A stretch of DNA of 64,000 nt from Welwitschia mirabilis (GCA_051453625.1 JBOZIK010000001.1:168916259-168980258), one strand, 5' to 3'. Positions 35,095-46,620 are shown, numbered from the stretch's first letter. Made by a program: numbers and translations. The notes: generated by a model not told the origin, from the sequence alone.

Positions 35095-35490
35095 GTCCGG
35101 TCGACCTCATAAAAATCTAGCTGATCCCATGTGGTGCCATGAGTTACATAGGTCACCTAAGAGAAAGATTTGGGTGCCCCATAATTTTAAGTCTTCATGT
35201 TCGATTGAACCCATCTAGGTTTGGTCGACCCTAGTCTTGTCGATCCCATCTTGGATCTGGTCGATCCCTTGTCTCTCAGTCTGGGAATACTATTTGTTAG
35301 GTCCTTAAATCCAATCGACCCCATGAAAATCTGGTCAGTCCCTTGCCATTTGGTTCAAGGACTCTGATTCTCCAAGTTACAGATCCGGTCAACCTCATCA
35401 TAATTTGGTCGGCCCTCTGGATGCAGTCCATTTTCCTTTGATAGCTTTAGGTGTAGTCGATCCCTTTAGGATCCGGTCAACCCCAAGGGT
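35095..35490. repeat. Cluster of GGTCGACC-like motifs
   Basis: GGTCGACC occurs exactly at 35099-35106 and 35223-35230. Close variants (TGTCGATCC, GGTCGATCC, AATCGACCC, GGTCAACC, GGTCGGCC, AGTCGATCC) recur about every 20 to 70 bases up to 35484. The core is a palindrome, so each copy could bind a dimer or form a small hairpin. Confidence 0.7.
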
Positions 35491-35847
35491 GAATCCACTA
35501 AACAAATTTCTAATGCATATTTTAGTTCCTTCTTTCAACCTGCAAAAACCTTAAACTCTTCGCACAAAATACACAAAGTTTTCTATACACAAGATATTAG
35601 TTTAAGATCATTGGCAAAATATAATCCAATAATCTCCTCCTTTGACATTGACGATAAACAAATAAATGATTTTAAGATCAAACAAATTTAAGCTCTTTCT
35701 CCAAATAAATTTAAGGGATATTATCGTAATAAAAACTCCCTCTTTCACAAAGCCATATAAACAACATTAAATAAATGGTATATATTAAAAAAAATTTCTA
35801 AAGCAAATCATTTTTAGTTGATGCATATTTTTGAAAATACTACATTT

Positions 35848-35947
35848 NNNNNNNNNNNNNNNNNNNNNNNNNNNNNNNNNNNNNNNNNNNNNNNNNNNNN
35901 NNNNNNNNNNNNNNNNNNNNNNNNNNNNNNNNNNNNNNNNNNNNNNN
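35848..35947. other. Assembly gap, 100 N
   Basis: Run of N; flanks show no overlap. Confidence 1.
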
Positions 35948-36188
35948 CATCACAGGGAGAGTCATGTTTGCATTTGGAAAAAAATGAAGAAACTGGCACT
36001 CTTGGTGCTAAAGGAGAATCAGAAGTAACAAAGAGCACTAAAGGCTATATTCTGATGGTCATGTAAAAATTTTGGGGCCCAAGGGAAGATGGTGGAAAAG
36101 TCATTGAGCTACACAAAGGGGTCAACATCAATAGCTCCAGTAGGGTGATCCTCTTTGAGCTTAAAAACTAAAGGAATCGATGATTTGA

Positions 36189-37532
36189 CTAAATNNNNNN
36201 NNNNAAATAAGGTAAGTCAATAGGATCACTTACTTCTGCCTTGGAATGAATATTTTTGTATTCTCCCATGCTTAATTTCCCCTTCTCTTGAGGAGGAATA
36301 AGAGTAAAAGCCTGAAATCCTCCTTCAAACAAATGCATGATTGAATTGTACTGCCTTTTTGGAGGTAGCATTAACTAAAAAACAATAAATGTTTGAAAAA
36401 TAATATTTACCTTAACTCGATGTTTAGAGCATCATGGAACAACTAGTGGGGAATTCTCTTCCCCATCCTCTTCGTCATGGGAGGTGATAATAAGAGTAGG
36501 AATCCATAATGGAAGAACCTTATCCTTTCTCTTAATCTAAAATTCGTAGAAGAGGATTATTCATGCATTTCCATCTGTAATTTAACCGAAAACTATGATA
36601 AGTAAGCAATAGCAAAGACATTACAAAGGCAAAAGAGAATTATTTAGCTGATTAGAATATACACTACTCACTAGAGAATAAGCAAGATTGCTCTTGTCAT
36701 TAGAAGAAAGACAAGATCCATAAAGATTAATCCTAAGAAGAAGGTCTATAATCATAACAATATGGGATGGAAGATTGACTTGTTTGTTATTCACAAATTG
36801 ATCATTACCACGAAAACCAAAATACAAAGAAAGAAGAATACTCCCATTAGTTAAAAATCCAAAGTCAGAATTCTGCTTTGCCTTAGACAACTGAGAGATC
36901 ACTTTAAAATAGATGTTGTGACTCTAGTCAAAATAGAATTTTCGATCATGGGCCACAGACAAAAGGTAGATGACATATTTTAAAAGTTGAAAGGAACAAG
37001 AATGAAGGAGTCTTAGACCTATCATGAGAAGTCCTAAGGCAGCATAGTGGGAAATAGAAATGGCATTTATAGGGATACCATGATAATCCTAATGATGAAT
37101 ATGTCATCCAACAAAGTCAAAGAACATAGTTCGGAAGAAGCTAAGAGCTTTTAATTCATAAGTAAAAAATGTGATGGGATTGAGAAGATCATCTAAAAGG
37201 AAAAAAGTATTCTTTATGGCTTGGATGATTATTGGAATCAAAACATATTACAGATGATAAGAGGTATGAGTATCACAGTTGTAGAAGGCACAAATAGAGT
37301 CCAAAATCAAAAATACCTTAGAGGAATAAACGTTAAAATGGGAAAAGAAAAGAAAGTCAGAGATATTGGAACTAAGTACCCAATCAAACTCAAATTTAGT
37401 TAGCAAATCATACCCCTCCTCATTGGAAAACCTAAGGTTACAATTTAACCATCGAATCCGAGGAAAAGATTTGGGGAGACATACCTTAAAATACTTCAAA
37501 ATGACCTTGGAAATAAGAAGTAGAAAAGGCAA
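36189..37532 (-). pseudogene. Unidentified decayed coding sequence, about 450 codons
   Basis: Three open stretches (37532-37248, 36902-36621, 36371-36189) are in the same minus-strand frame, and the intervening sequence in that frame has only a handful of stops. Landmarks are VCLPKSFPRIRWLNCNLRF, EEGYDLLTKFEFDWVLSSN, ISHYAALGLLMIGLRLLH, VISQLSKAKQNSDFGFLTNG and an acidic SHDEEDGEEN near 36475. A 10-N gap (36195-36204) lies at the end. I do not recognise the family; length and one-frame continuity argue for a former gene or transposon ORF. It lies upstream, in sense, of the Athila-like pol and could be its leader ORF, but it does not look like Athila gag. Confidence 0.55.
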
Positions 37533-37897
37533 GAAGTTATAGCAAATAACCTATTAAAAGGAAAAAGAGAATACATCTGTAAAAGAAAAAGGAAAAGAAG
37601 AAGAAGAAGGAGAAGGTAAAATACAAAAAACAAGGAGTAAAAGGTAAAGAGAACTTATTGATATGACTAAATGAAAAGTGAAAATGTGTGGATAAAATAA
37701 ACTTTCTTACCACGATTTATAGGGAAAAAAGAAGAATCTTTTATACTTATTGATATAACATCAGAAGTACTAGTGATGTGACAATTGACTTGACTTTAAC
37801 GAGATCAATGAAATAACTAAGAGAGAGATAATGGTGTTAACAACAAAAGAAAAGCAAACGAATGGGACCCATCATGACTCTAAGAAAAAATCATAAA

Positions 37898-39700
37898 CAC
37901 AAGGGGGCATTACACTACTGAACAGGTAGGCCTTAGTGATCCTAGAATGATACACTATCGACATTGATAGCTAATGAAGCAAAAGGATCACTCAATAACA
38001 TAAGGGAGTGTCACACTACTAACAATGCAAGCCTTAGTGATCTTGGAATGATACAATGTTGACATCGATATTTAACAAAGAAAAAATATCACTCAACTAT
38101 ATAAGTGTGTGCTACACTAATAAATAGGCAAGCCTTAATGATCCTGAAATGATACAGTGTTGACATCGCAGTCGTCGAAGTAAAAGAATCACTCAATAAC
38201 ATAAGCGAGAGCCACACTGCTATCATGTCAATTCAAACTGGTCACACATTGAACTAATAATGACCTAAGTAGTTTGTGAAGCCAAGGAATGGATTAGTAA
38301 CATAAGGGAGCATTACACTGCTGACATAGAAGCATAACATGGTCACACGGTGAAGTAGTGGTGATTTAACTAGTTTGTTAAGTTAAATGAAGAACTAGTA
38401 ACATAAGGGAACGCTACATTGTTGACATGGTAGTCCAAATGGTTACAATGTAAAGCAGTGATGTCCAAAGTAATTTAAAAAGCCAAAGGATGAACCAGTA
38501 ACATAAGGCGGCATTGCACTGCTGACATGGAAGCATAAAGTGGTCACATAGTAAAGTAGTGGTAACCTAAACAATTTGCGAAGCCAAAGGATGGATCAGT
38601 AACATAAGGGACGATGTTAACCTGAGCAATTTGGAAAGCCAAATAATGGACCAGCAACATAAGGAGGCATCACACTTCTGACATAGCAGCCCAAAATGGT
38701 TATACAATGAAGCAATGGTAACCTAAGTAGTTTGGGAAGTTAATGGATGGACCAGTAACATAAGGGGACATCACGCTGTTGACCTGACATCTCAAAATAG
38801 ATTCAAAATAATGTCATGCTGACTTAAGTAATCAAGGAGGTCAAATAGTCAACCAAACTTATAAGGAGGTGTTGTACTACTAACAGGGCACCTTAAAACA
38901 AGCCTAGAATGTCGTCATGCTAACCTCAGGATTCAAGGAGGTCAAACAGTCAATCAAGATTTTAAAGGGATGTCACACTGCTAATATGACATCTCGAAAC
39001 AATTGCAAGATGATGTCATGCTAACTTAAGCAGTTACGAAGGACAAATAATCAATTAGAATTATAAGGAGCGAGACACTACTAAGATGGCACCTTGAAAC
39101 AAGTCTTAGAATGATGTCATATTGACCTCAACAGTCAAGGAGGCTAAACAGTCTACTAGAATTATAAGGGGGTATCACATTGCTAATATGGCACTTCAAA
39201 ACAGTGTCAAAATGATGTCATGATAACCCAAGTAGTTAAGGAAGCCAAAGACTCAAGTAGAATTATAATGGAATGTCACACTGCTGATACAGCACCTCAA
39301 AATTGTTCTAGAATGATGTCGTGCTAATCTAAACAACTAAGTAGGTCAAACATTCAACCAAAATTATGAGGTGTCACATTGCCAATATAGTAGGTCTATA
39401 TGATTGTTGAATGATAAAAAATTGACATAAGTAGTTCAAGAGGCCAAATAGTCCACCAAAATTATAAGGGGCGTCACATTGTTAATATAGCATTCCTGCG
39501 TGCTCACTAAATGATGCTAAATTGACACAACTAGCTCAAGAGGTTAAATTATCAATGACGATTATAATGGAACACCACACTACTGATATAATAGCCCGAG
39601 ATAACCAAAGAAAGATGCAAAGAAGACATAAGCAGTCTATGGGCACAAATGGCCAATCATAAATTGAACGAGATGCTACACTCCTATCACCACAATGACA
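37898..39700 (+). repeat. 101-bp tandem array, about 18 units
   Basis: Units start with CATAAGGG or TATAAGGG at 37898, 37999, 38100, 38200, 38301, 38402, 38502, 38603, 38658, 38759, 38860, 38961, 39062, 39163, 39264, 39365, 39463 and 39563, with a fading unit near 39658. Spacing is 98-101 bases except for one 55-base unit. Most units share CACTGCTGACAT or a variant after the start. Three subtypes follow one another: units 1-3, 4-9 and 10-17. There is no coding frame. The array ends about 300 bases before the gag remnant of chromovirus B. Confidence 0.95.
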
Positions 39701-40299
39701 TTATCAGGTTTACAATCCAAGTGAGATCCATCAATAGTAAACTCAAGGTTGAGATAAGTATTTTACTAAAACGCAGAGCTCTTTAATTAATTTTAGTTAT
39801 GTATCTATGACATAAACAAAGTACCGTATTAGCCATGTGCTAGATATGAAATGATTAGGTAGTTTTAACTCCTGAAAAAGCTATTCTAATAAGGAAATTG
39901 TTTAGCCTATAATAGGTGTAATACACGCAGCAATGAGGTCCACATGGCCCTTCGACAACACATACATTGGTGAACTATGGAAGATCGTACAAATGCTCAC
40001 ATTAATGCTTTATAGTAGTAGATTAAAGAAAGTTTAACAATGATCAGAGACTAATTATGTGCATGTTGAGGATTCACAGAAAGTCACAAACGATAAATTA
40101 GACTCTCTCTTTAGAGCTCTCGAGGGACGACCCTGGGAATAGCCAATTAGAGAACTTCAATCACAAATTCAACACTCCCTCTAAGCACAAAATGAAAAGA
40201 TACAAACTTTAGAGAAGAAGTCTTTTTAATCCTCCAAACAACAAGTGAGAAAGGAAGTACATAGGTAAGTATAATAGTGCCATATTTATAGCTTGCTTT

Positions 40300-41035
40300 C
40301 AAACACTAAAGACAACATCATGGAAAATAAAGACATGCTAGAGTATGTGAAGAGGATCCAAATTTACATGTATGCTGGCATTCCAGAATCTTACGAAAAG
40401 GTACTACAATGGTTATAGTATATGGAAAACCATTTTAGGCTGAAGATCATCAAGAATAATTTATGTAGTCGATATGCGACAATGTTCCTTATAGAAGATG
40501 TTGCAGCTTGGTGGATTCAGTTAAGCATAATGAGAATGGTTGGGTTAAGTGGATAAATTTACATAGGAATTCAAAAAGGATTTTGTTCTTGATTACTTCG
40601 TCAAGGATAGAAGGATGTAATTTAAGTGCCTCAGAGTAGGAAGAAAGAGTCTTGACGAACAATGGGGAGAATCCCAAAAGATGGCAAATTTCCAAACTTA
40701 ATGGGATCCAAAATAACTTGCCAATGATTTTATTGGTACTATTTCACCTTGATTGAAAAATATTATTTGTCTGTTAAAACCTAAGTCTTTGCAAAAGACA
40801 TACAAAAAAATCAAATACTCCAATGATGGAATAAAAAAACTCCAATGATGGCCTAAATGACAACAACAGTCACTCAACAATCAAGACTTCAAAACCTCCA
40901 CCTTTAGCAAGAGCCCCCAGTCAAAATCGTGTAGCACCAATTTGTCGCTACTATAGAAAGAAGGATCACGTAATCAAGAACTACCCTAAGAAGAAGAAGG
41001 ACACAAATCCTGGCCAACCAATTGCAGCATAAGGA
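40300..41035 (+). pseudogene. gag remnant (element B)
   Basis: Gag-like text runs from about 40330 (MLEYVKRIQIYMYAGIPE) through SRYATMFLIEDVAAWW near 40470. A zinc-knuckle relic at about 40940-40990 reads CRYYRKKDHVIKNYPKKKK, where the second and third Cys of CX2CX4HX4C are both Tyr, each a single G-to-A change from Cys. Confidence 0.65.
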
Positions 41036-41129
41036 TAGTGGTAGGTAAGAAAAAGATTGTTTACCATAGTCCAAATAGGTTTTATGTGAAACCAATTTTC
41101 TATAATTGAACTTAAGGGATTTTTACAAA

Positions 41130-41420
41130 GCTTTCTTCTTGTATTGCTCATAGGTTATAGTGCTAGAGATCATTTTATTTCTCTCAATGTTACAACTTAT
41201 TTACAAGATAAAATTACTAAGGAATCAACTTCTAGAGTAAAAGTTGCAAGAGGAATAATCACACAATTAGGTCATTGTGCACATTTGATTTTTAGGATCA
41301 ATGGTCTACATTTTACTGATAAATTTTATGTCCTTAATATCAATGATGCAATCCTAAGATGTCCTTTCTAGGAAAGTCTGATGTTAAAGCATCATTTAAA
41401 GGAGGAACCATACGTATTCC
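41130..41420 (+). pseudogene. Aspartic protease remnant (element B)
   Basis: The frame reads GYSARDHFISLNVTTYL and later DKFYVLNINDAILRCPF, matching DSGATHNFIS and the D-x-ILG end of chromovirus PR, with the catalytic D-S-G lost. Confidence 0.6.
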
Positions 41421-41559
41421 TACTTTGTTTAGAGAACGAATTTTAGAAGGAGAGGAGAGAAGAAAATAGATCCTATTCATGACGAATTGAGAAATGAAGA
41501 AAGCCATAAAGCTAACTCAGTTATTCTATGTCATAGTGATAAAAGGAGGAGAAGTACAG

Positions 41560-41846
41560 TTGTCTATCGAGTTATACAAATTTCAGGATATATTTGAAAA
41601 TAAAGTTGGACTACCACCAAGGAGAAAAGTGGAACATGCAATTGACCTTGTACCAAGAGCACAACCGAGCTTTCAAGCACTATACAGATTCTCAATCATT
41701 AAAGGGCTAAAACTACAGATTCTACAGTTAGTAAATGATGGTAAAATAAGACCTAGTGTATCACCTTGAGGAGCCCCAGTTTTTTTTGTACAGAAGAAAG
41801 ATGGATCGCTTAGGCTTTGCATTTACTACTGCAAGCGGAACAAGGT

Positions 41847-41877
<31 letters not shown>

Positions 41878-42470
41878 CCTTTGCTTTGAATTGACGACCT
41901 TTTTAATCAACTGCAGGGAGCAAGATATTTCACCAAAATCGATTTAAAGTCAGGATACCATCAAATTCCTATCAAAGAAGAATGTTTTGAGAACAACATT
42001 CTAAACCAAATATGGCCATTTTGAGTTTATTGTTATGCCTTATGGTCTTAGAAATGCTCTTGTCACATTTATGGCACTAACGAATAACATTTTCCATCCC
42101 TCTTTAGATTAGTTTGTTATTGTTTTTATGGATGATATTTTAGTTTATTCCAAAAGTAGGCAAGATCACATTAAACATTTGAAGTCAGTTTTGCAGTTTC
42201 TCAAAGAAAAATGCCTTGGCTGCTAAGTTAAGCAAATGCAAGTTCTTAAAATAGTCAATTCCTTATTTGGAATATGTCATATCCGAAGAAGGTTTAGAAA
42301 TTAATTCTAGTAAGGTATAGGCTATAAGGGAATGACCTAAGCTGAGAACCCCCACTGAAGTAAAACGTTTTCTTGGTCTTGTAGGATTTTGCAAGCATTT
42401 CATCCAGGATTTCTCAAAAATTGCAAGCCTAATGACAAATTTGACTATGATAAAGTTCCATTTCATTTTG
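41560..42470 (+). pseudogene. Reverse transcriptase remnant (element B)
   Basis: It starts ELYKFQDIFENKVGLPPRR (41560), then [53 protein letters not shown] (about 41915-41970) and FMDDILVYSK at 42124-42153 with both catalytic Asp kept. An (AT)n tract at 41854-41877 has replaced the few codons that normally precede YPLPRIDDL. RFLGLVGF follows near 42370. Confidence 0.88.
41854..41877. repeat. (AT)12 microsatellite inside RT remnant
   Basis: Uninterrupted AT dinucleotide run, in the middle of a former coding block of element B. Confidence 0.95.
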
Positions 42471-42546
42471 ATGACAGGCGTAAAGAATCATTTCTACGGA
42501 TTAAACTCTTATTGACCACAATCCTTTAGTCTTAAAGATTTCAGAT

Positions 42547-42880
42547 ATGGATAAAGAGCTCCTAGTAGTAACAGATGCTTATGGAGAAGGAATGGGTGCA
42601 GTTTCGATGCAAGACAAAAGAATGATTACTTACGTATCACGTAAATTAAATAAACATGAACGTAACTACCTAGCGCGTGATCTAGAATTGCTAACCATTA
42701 TTCATGCATTTAAGTGTGGAGACTATCTTTTAGGAAGTAAATTTCAAATAGAATTTTTTGCAAAGATAGCCTCTTCTAAATATGAAACAACAAAGGTGAG
42801 TGGAATTACTAGTGGAATATGATTTCAACCTTAAATTCCTACTCGGTAAAGAGAACAAAGTTGTAGACACTCTCAGTAAC
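42547..42880 (+). pseudogene. RNase H remnant (element B)
   Basis: A 91-codon frame reads DKELLVVTDAYGEGMGAVSM, RMITYVSRKLNKHERNY and LELLTIIHAFKCGDYLLGSK. It is the standard Ty3 RNase H with the first Asp (T-D-A) and Glu region present. Confidence 0.88.
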
Positions 42881-43059
42881 ATTTGGTGCATGATCCTTTG
42901 TGCAGTTAATCCCCAAATGGCCAAAGAAATCAAAGAACAAGTACCACAATTCAAAAAATTTGGAACAAACTTATGAATAAACAAGAGGTATCTCCTTTTT
43001 ACTTAAGTTCAAATGGGGTCTTGATGAAAAGAAACAAGTTTGTATCCCTACTGGACCTT

Positions 43060-44090
43060 GCGTCCTCATTTACTTAGAGAAGCACATGAAGTTCTATATG
43101 CAGGTCACCCAGGTTTTGCAAAATGTATATCACTTTAAAGAAACATTATTATTGGTCAGGAATGAAGTGACTGGTTAAAGAGTTCATCTAAGGAGCCCAG
43201 TATGTCAACATATTAAATTAGAACAATAAAAGCCAACTGGATTCCTAAAATCCTTGGGGGTACATTCTGGAAATGGGAGGAAATAACTATGGATTTTATT
43301 ACACGTTTGCCAAAGACTATCAAACAACATAACGCTACATTCATATGTGTGGATCAGTTTCACCAAAATGACACATTTCATGCAAACCAAGACCACTGCC
43401 ACTACATCAGAAATTGCAACTCGGTTTGTAAGGAGAGTATTCCATTTATATGGAATTCTTAGAATTATTATCTCTGATAGAGATCTAAAATTTGTATCAA
43501 ATTTTTGATAAGAATTCTTTAAACAATCAGGTACTCAAGTACTTTTCAATACAACTTTTCATCTGAAAATAGATAGGCAAACAGAACAAGTAAATCGCAT
43601 CTTGAGAAGTTATATGGCAAGCAAACCATGGAGAGGGAAGGACTAGCCAATTTGACAGAAATCGCTTATAACCGGGGTTACAAAGCCTTAATTAAATGTT
43701 TCACATTTGAGACAATGTATGGAAGGAACTGTACAACACCCATAAGTTGTTTGTAAAAGATATAAAGGCAGAAAAGAAGAGATTCAGAGAATGGAAGAAA
43801 TAATCAAGAAACTACAAAAACAATTACAAGGTGCACAAGATATATACAAGAAGACTTTGACTAGAGACATTCCAACCATATTTTCCAATTTGGTGATCAA
43901 GTACTATTAAACCTTAAGCCTGAACTGGTAGCCTTGAAGTTGAGAAAATATGGTAAATTAGCACCTCAAATTTGTGGACCCTTTTATATTATGGTGAATT
44001 AGCATAGAAACTTCATCTTCCAAAACAATGGTCTCATGTTCATCCGATATTTCATGTCAGTTTTCTTACACCATATTACTCATGAAAATT
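43060..44090 (+). pseudogene. Integrase remnant with GPF-like end (element B)
   Basis: It has a REAHEVLYAGHPGFAKC zinc-region start near 43078, ITMDFITRLPKTIKQHNATF near 43285, ISDRDLKFVSNF near 43470, FHLKIDRQTEQVNRILRSYM near 43558 and, after more frameshifts, GDQVLLNLKPELVALKLRKY with KLAPQICGPFYIM (43890-43995). The D, D and E core positions can be followed in broken frames. Confidence 0.85.
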
Positions 44091-44119
44091 GGATGATTAT
44101 ATTATAGATTGGAAGAAAC

Positions 44120-44335
44120 TTCCAATAAGATCTAACCTCACTTTTACAATTAAACTAGTTGTCATTAAGAAGCATAGAAAAAACAAATTAAAAAGGAAAA
44201 CAATTAAAAAAAAGTCTTAATTAAATGGTCTCACGGTGATTAATATAGTTGGGAAAATGACAATATATGAAACAAAATTATCCAAGTTTATTTGTGAATT
44301 GAGGATGAAAAATTTGAAGCTAAACAAACCCCACA
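44120..44335 (+). pseudogene. Chromodomain-like remnant (element B)
   Basis: After integrase the text SLIKWSHGD, stop, YSWENDN is followed by IEDEKFEAKQ. This fits the L-V-K-W...A-T-W-E-N...L-E-D-K chromodomain layout of chromoviruses, which directs integration to methylated histone H3 chromatin. The match is short and broken. Confidence 0.5.
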
Positions 44336-44385
44336 ACAACACGATTGCATTGAAGAATATCAGTTCAAGGACAAACAACAAGCTT

Positions 44386-44394
44386 AAAGGGGGG
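44386..44394 (+). other. Polypurine tract (element B)
   Basis: AAAGGGGGG, followed by TAG and then an LTR start (TCTATAACAATCCC), where the family would have TGTAACA. Primes plus-strand synthesis in retrotransposons. Confidence 0.85.
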
Positions 44395-44397
44395 TAG

Positions 44398-44860
44398 TCT
44401 ATAACAATCCCGAAACCCTCTTTTTCTGGAATTGTTATTTGTTACACTATTTTCATTATCTATTAAATAAATTGTTACACATTGTAGTAACTATTCAAGG
44501 GATACAACCCTTGCGGAATGACTACTTTAAAAGGTCACGTTGTTTCTTCACGGTTAAATGAGGTGTTTGGAAAAGCGAAGGGGAGGCATGTGATTTTCGT
44601 AAGGACATACAAAGTCTTTAACAAATTGTTCTGGCCCCCTCGCAGTCCCATAGAATCGACCTTGAAGGCAGTATGAGCTAATTGGACTACTATACCAAAG
44701 CCCTTGCATTTAGCATTGATGGAACCTCCAGTCTCTTTCTAAAATGTTATGCAATAAAAATGAATACCACATTTCCTTTGGTCTTCAATATTTTCGTCTA
44801 TGTTAATAAAAATATCATTATTCTTCAGTTTTCATTGTTTCTATAATGACACTCCTATTT
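44398..44860 (+). mobile_element. 3' LTR of element B
   Basis: Begins right after the polypurine tract. It contains AATAAA-type signals near 44753 and 44805. The right end is not fixed because no second copy is available to compare. Confidence 0.55.
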
Positions 44861-44879
44861 ACTGTTAAAACTTTTTGGC

Positions 44880-45830
44880 TTTAGAAATAAGACTAAGAAT
44901 GTCACACAGGAGAAGCCCAACTACAAGAATATTTTTTGGGAGGGACTACGCTTCTAAAAACTTAGATTACCTAATTTTTTTTTGTTTTTTGTTTTATTTT
45001 CAGGGAAATGCAATGTGAAGAAGCTAATTCAAAAGTAACATGAAATAGCAAATGTGTTCACCAACAAGAATCTGCTTATGACACAGTTTCACAACAAAGT
45101 TAGTAACCTTCTTTTTCTTTTTCTTTTCTTATTTTTGAATTAATAATTGCTCTTTTGCTTGTGTCAACATAATCTTTCAGCAAATGGTCACTCGTTGAAA
45201 AGGACTATGTTAGCACTTCACAAAGGGGCACCAACATCCTTAACAAAACTGTAGAATAGAATAAGCTCAGATTGTTCAAATTACCATTGGAATATCTAAA
45301 ACTTTATGAGGGACACATGATGCAAGACAAGAGATGATTACAGGTGGAGATAGAACTGTCAGTTATTAATGAACACAATAACACAGTTTCAATGAACAAG
45401 CCTTCAACACTTCTTAGACACCAGTGTCTTCATTGACATTAAAATGTAGGAGATCCTAACCAAAAATTCTAAATCAACTCAATTCCAGCTTTATCTGTTA
45501 CAAAATTTTGAAACAGATGACATAATGACTCATAACAGAAACAAACTTAAACAAGACTGAGCTAACACTCGGATACTGCATGAAACAGCAATTTAACTGA
45601 ACATAAATCTCCTGCACGAGTATTTAACCATACAATCAACTGTAACTCTATCAAACCTGTAGAAAGTCTCGAGCAAACTGACAGTTGCAGTAGGCGATGC
45701 AAACTATACTATTCACGATTATTAGAGAAAGAACACTAAGAAATTTCTCTTGACATAAATATACTCCCACTTCAGCCACCACTCTCCTGGGAGAATCCAG
45801 TCACAAAACACAACTTCACAACACAGGCAC
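44880..45830. other. No gene recognised
   Basis: No frame of useful length. Part of it may be the 3' LTR of the copia remnant to its right (which reads towards this side), but no clear LTR ends were found. Confidence 0.4.
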
Positions 45831-45839
45831 AACGTCTAT

Positions 45840-46620
45840 ACAGGGTCTCTCTTTGTAAGCATATCAGCAAAAACCTTTTTAGTGCTAAATCTTGTCAACA
45901 TGTTGCAGATCATCTTCCATGGTCTTTCCCTAATAAAACAGTAATAGAGATCACAGTTCTTCATTCTTGTGAAATTCCTTGCAAGATGAACAGCATTTCA
46001 AAAGTCAGAAATATGGGGTACTTCTCTTGATTCTGACCAAGCATGCCATCAAAACATTTAAACCAGATCATGTCTTTTTGCATATCGAGTCAAGGGCCAT
46101 ATACTCTACAGGAGGAGGGGAAGCAATGCCATATATCAGCTGGAGACAGAAGAACTAGCTGGCAGCTCCACCACCATTGACAAGTACATGACCTGCAGCA
46201 TACCTCTTGGTATCATTGCTCATAGCATACTGGGGCATCCACATAACCTCCAACATTGAACCCAACAGCACAAAAACATGATAGCTGGCAGCGTGACCCC
46301 TTCAACTACCGTAAGGTCTATTTCACTGCTTCATAATATGAAGGCCCACTGTTGCTTATAAATCTTGAAACAGCTATCAATGTATATGGAATATCTTGTC
46401 TTATGCAAGCCATTGCATATGTTCTGCTTATTACAACTGTAATCAACTGCCTTTGTGTTCTATTCGTCCTCCTCTGGTGTAGCACAGTGTTTCATTCTAA
46501 GCTGAAATCATCCAACCAATGGTATTAAAATGCAAGAACTGTCATGCATGTCAAGGCACTCCAATACTTTACCAAGATATTCATTAAACAAAATAGAAAT
46601 GACATCAAGCCCTTTCCTCT
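45840..46620 (-). pseudogene. Ty1/copia RT end and RNase H remnant
   Basis: Minus strand, 46620 to 45840: NEYLGKVLECLDMHDSS and LIPLVG (end of copia RT); TPEEDE; then AMSNDTKRYAAGHVLVNGGG and EYMALDS (copia RNase H GYxDADWAGD...STSGY and E-A-E-Y-M-A blocks); AVHLARN; and FIREK...FSTKKVFADMLTKRDP, the conserved end of copia pol. Frameshifts separate the pieces. No copia LTR or integrase was found upstream. Confidence 0.75.

Larger units (their letters stand above)
34253..35660. repeat. Dispersed-type repeat with CCTAGAGG/TGAATAGG start and GGTCGACC-like cluster
   Basis: The left end holds CCCTAGAGGGGGGTGAATAGG-type sequence (34253-34273), a string I recall as recurrent in plant genomes. The right end has AATCTCCTCC then TTTGACATTGACGATAAAC (35631-35660). 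Inside are a 34-bp tandem repeat, an ACGGCTACCTAACGGCT block near 35035-35050 and many GGTCGACC-like motifs. There is no coding frame. It behaves as an insertion into the Athila-like element. The exact transposon class is not known to me. Confidence 0.5.
40020..44860 (+). mobile_element. Decayed chromovirus-type Ty3/gypsy retrotransposon B
   Basis: gag, PR, RT, RNase H, integrase and a chromodomain-like end follow in order on the plus strand, then a strong polypurine tract and an LTR start. The chromodomain and RT spelling (FMDDILVYSKS) indicate the chromovirus branch. The 5' LTR is not recognisable; its place is taken by or hidden beside the 101-bp array. All frames are broken. Confidence 0.8.

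Noticed and set aside
37898-39700. CRISPR-like array
   Set aside because: The 101-bp units have no short exact repeats separated by unique spacers, and the genome is a plant nuclear one; it is a diverged tandem repeat.
44640-44705. tRNA gene inside the 3' LTR of element B
   Set aside because: Phrases such as GAGCTAATTGGACTAC look tRNA-like but the orientation of A-box and B-box pieces is inconsistent.
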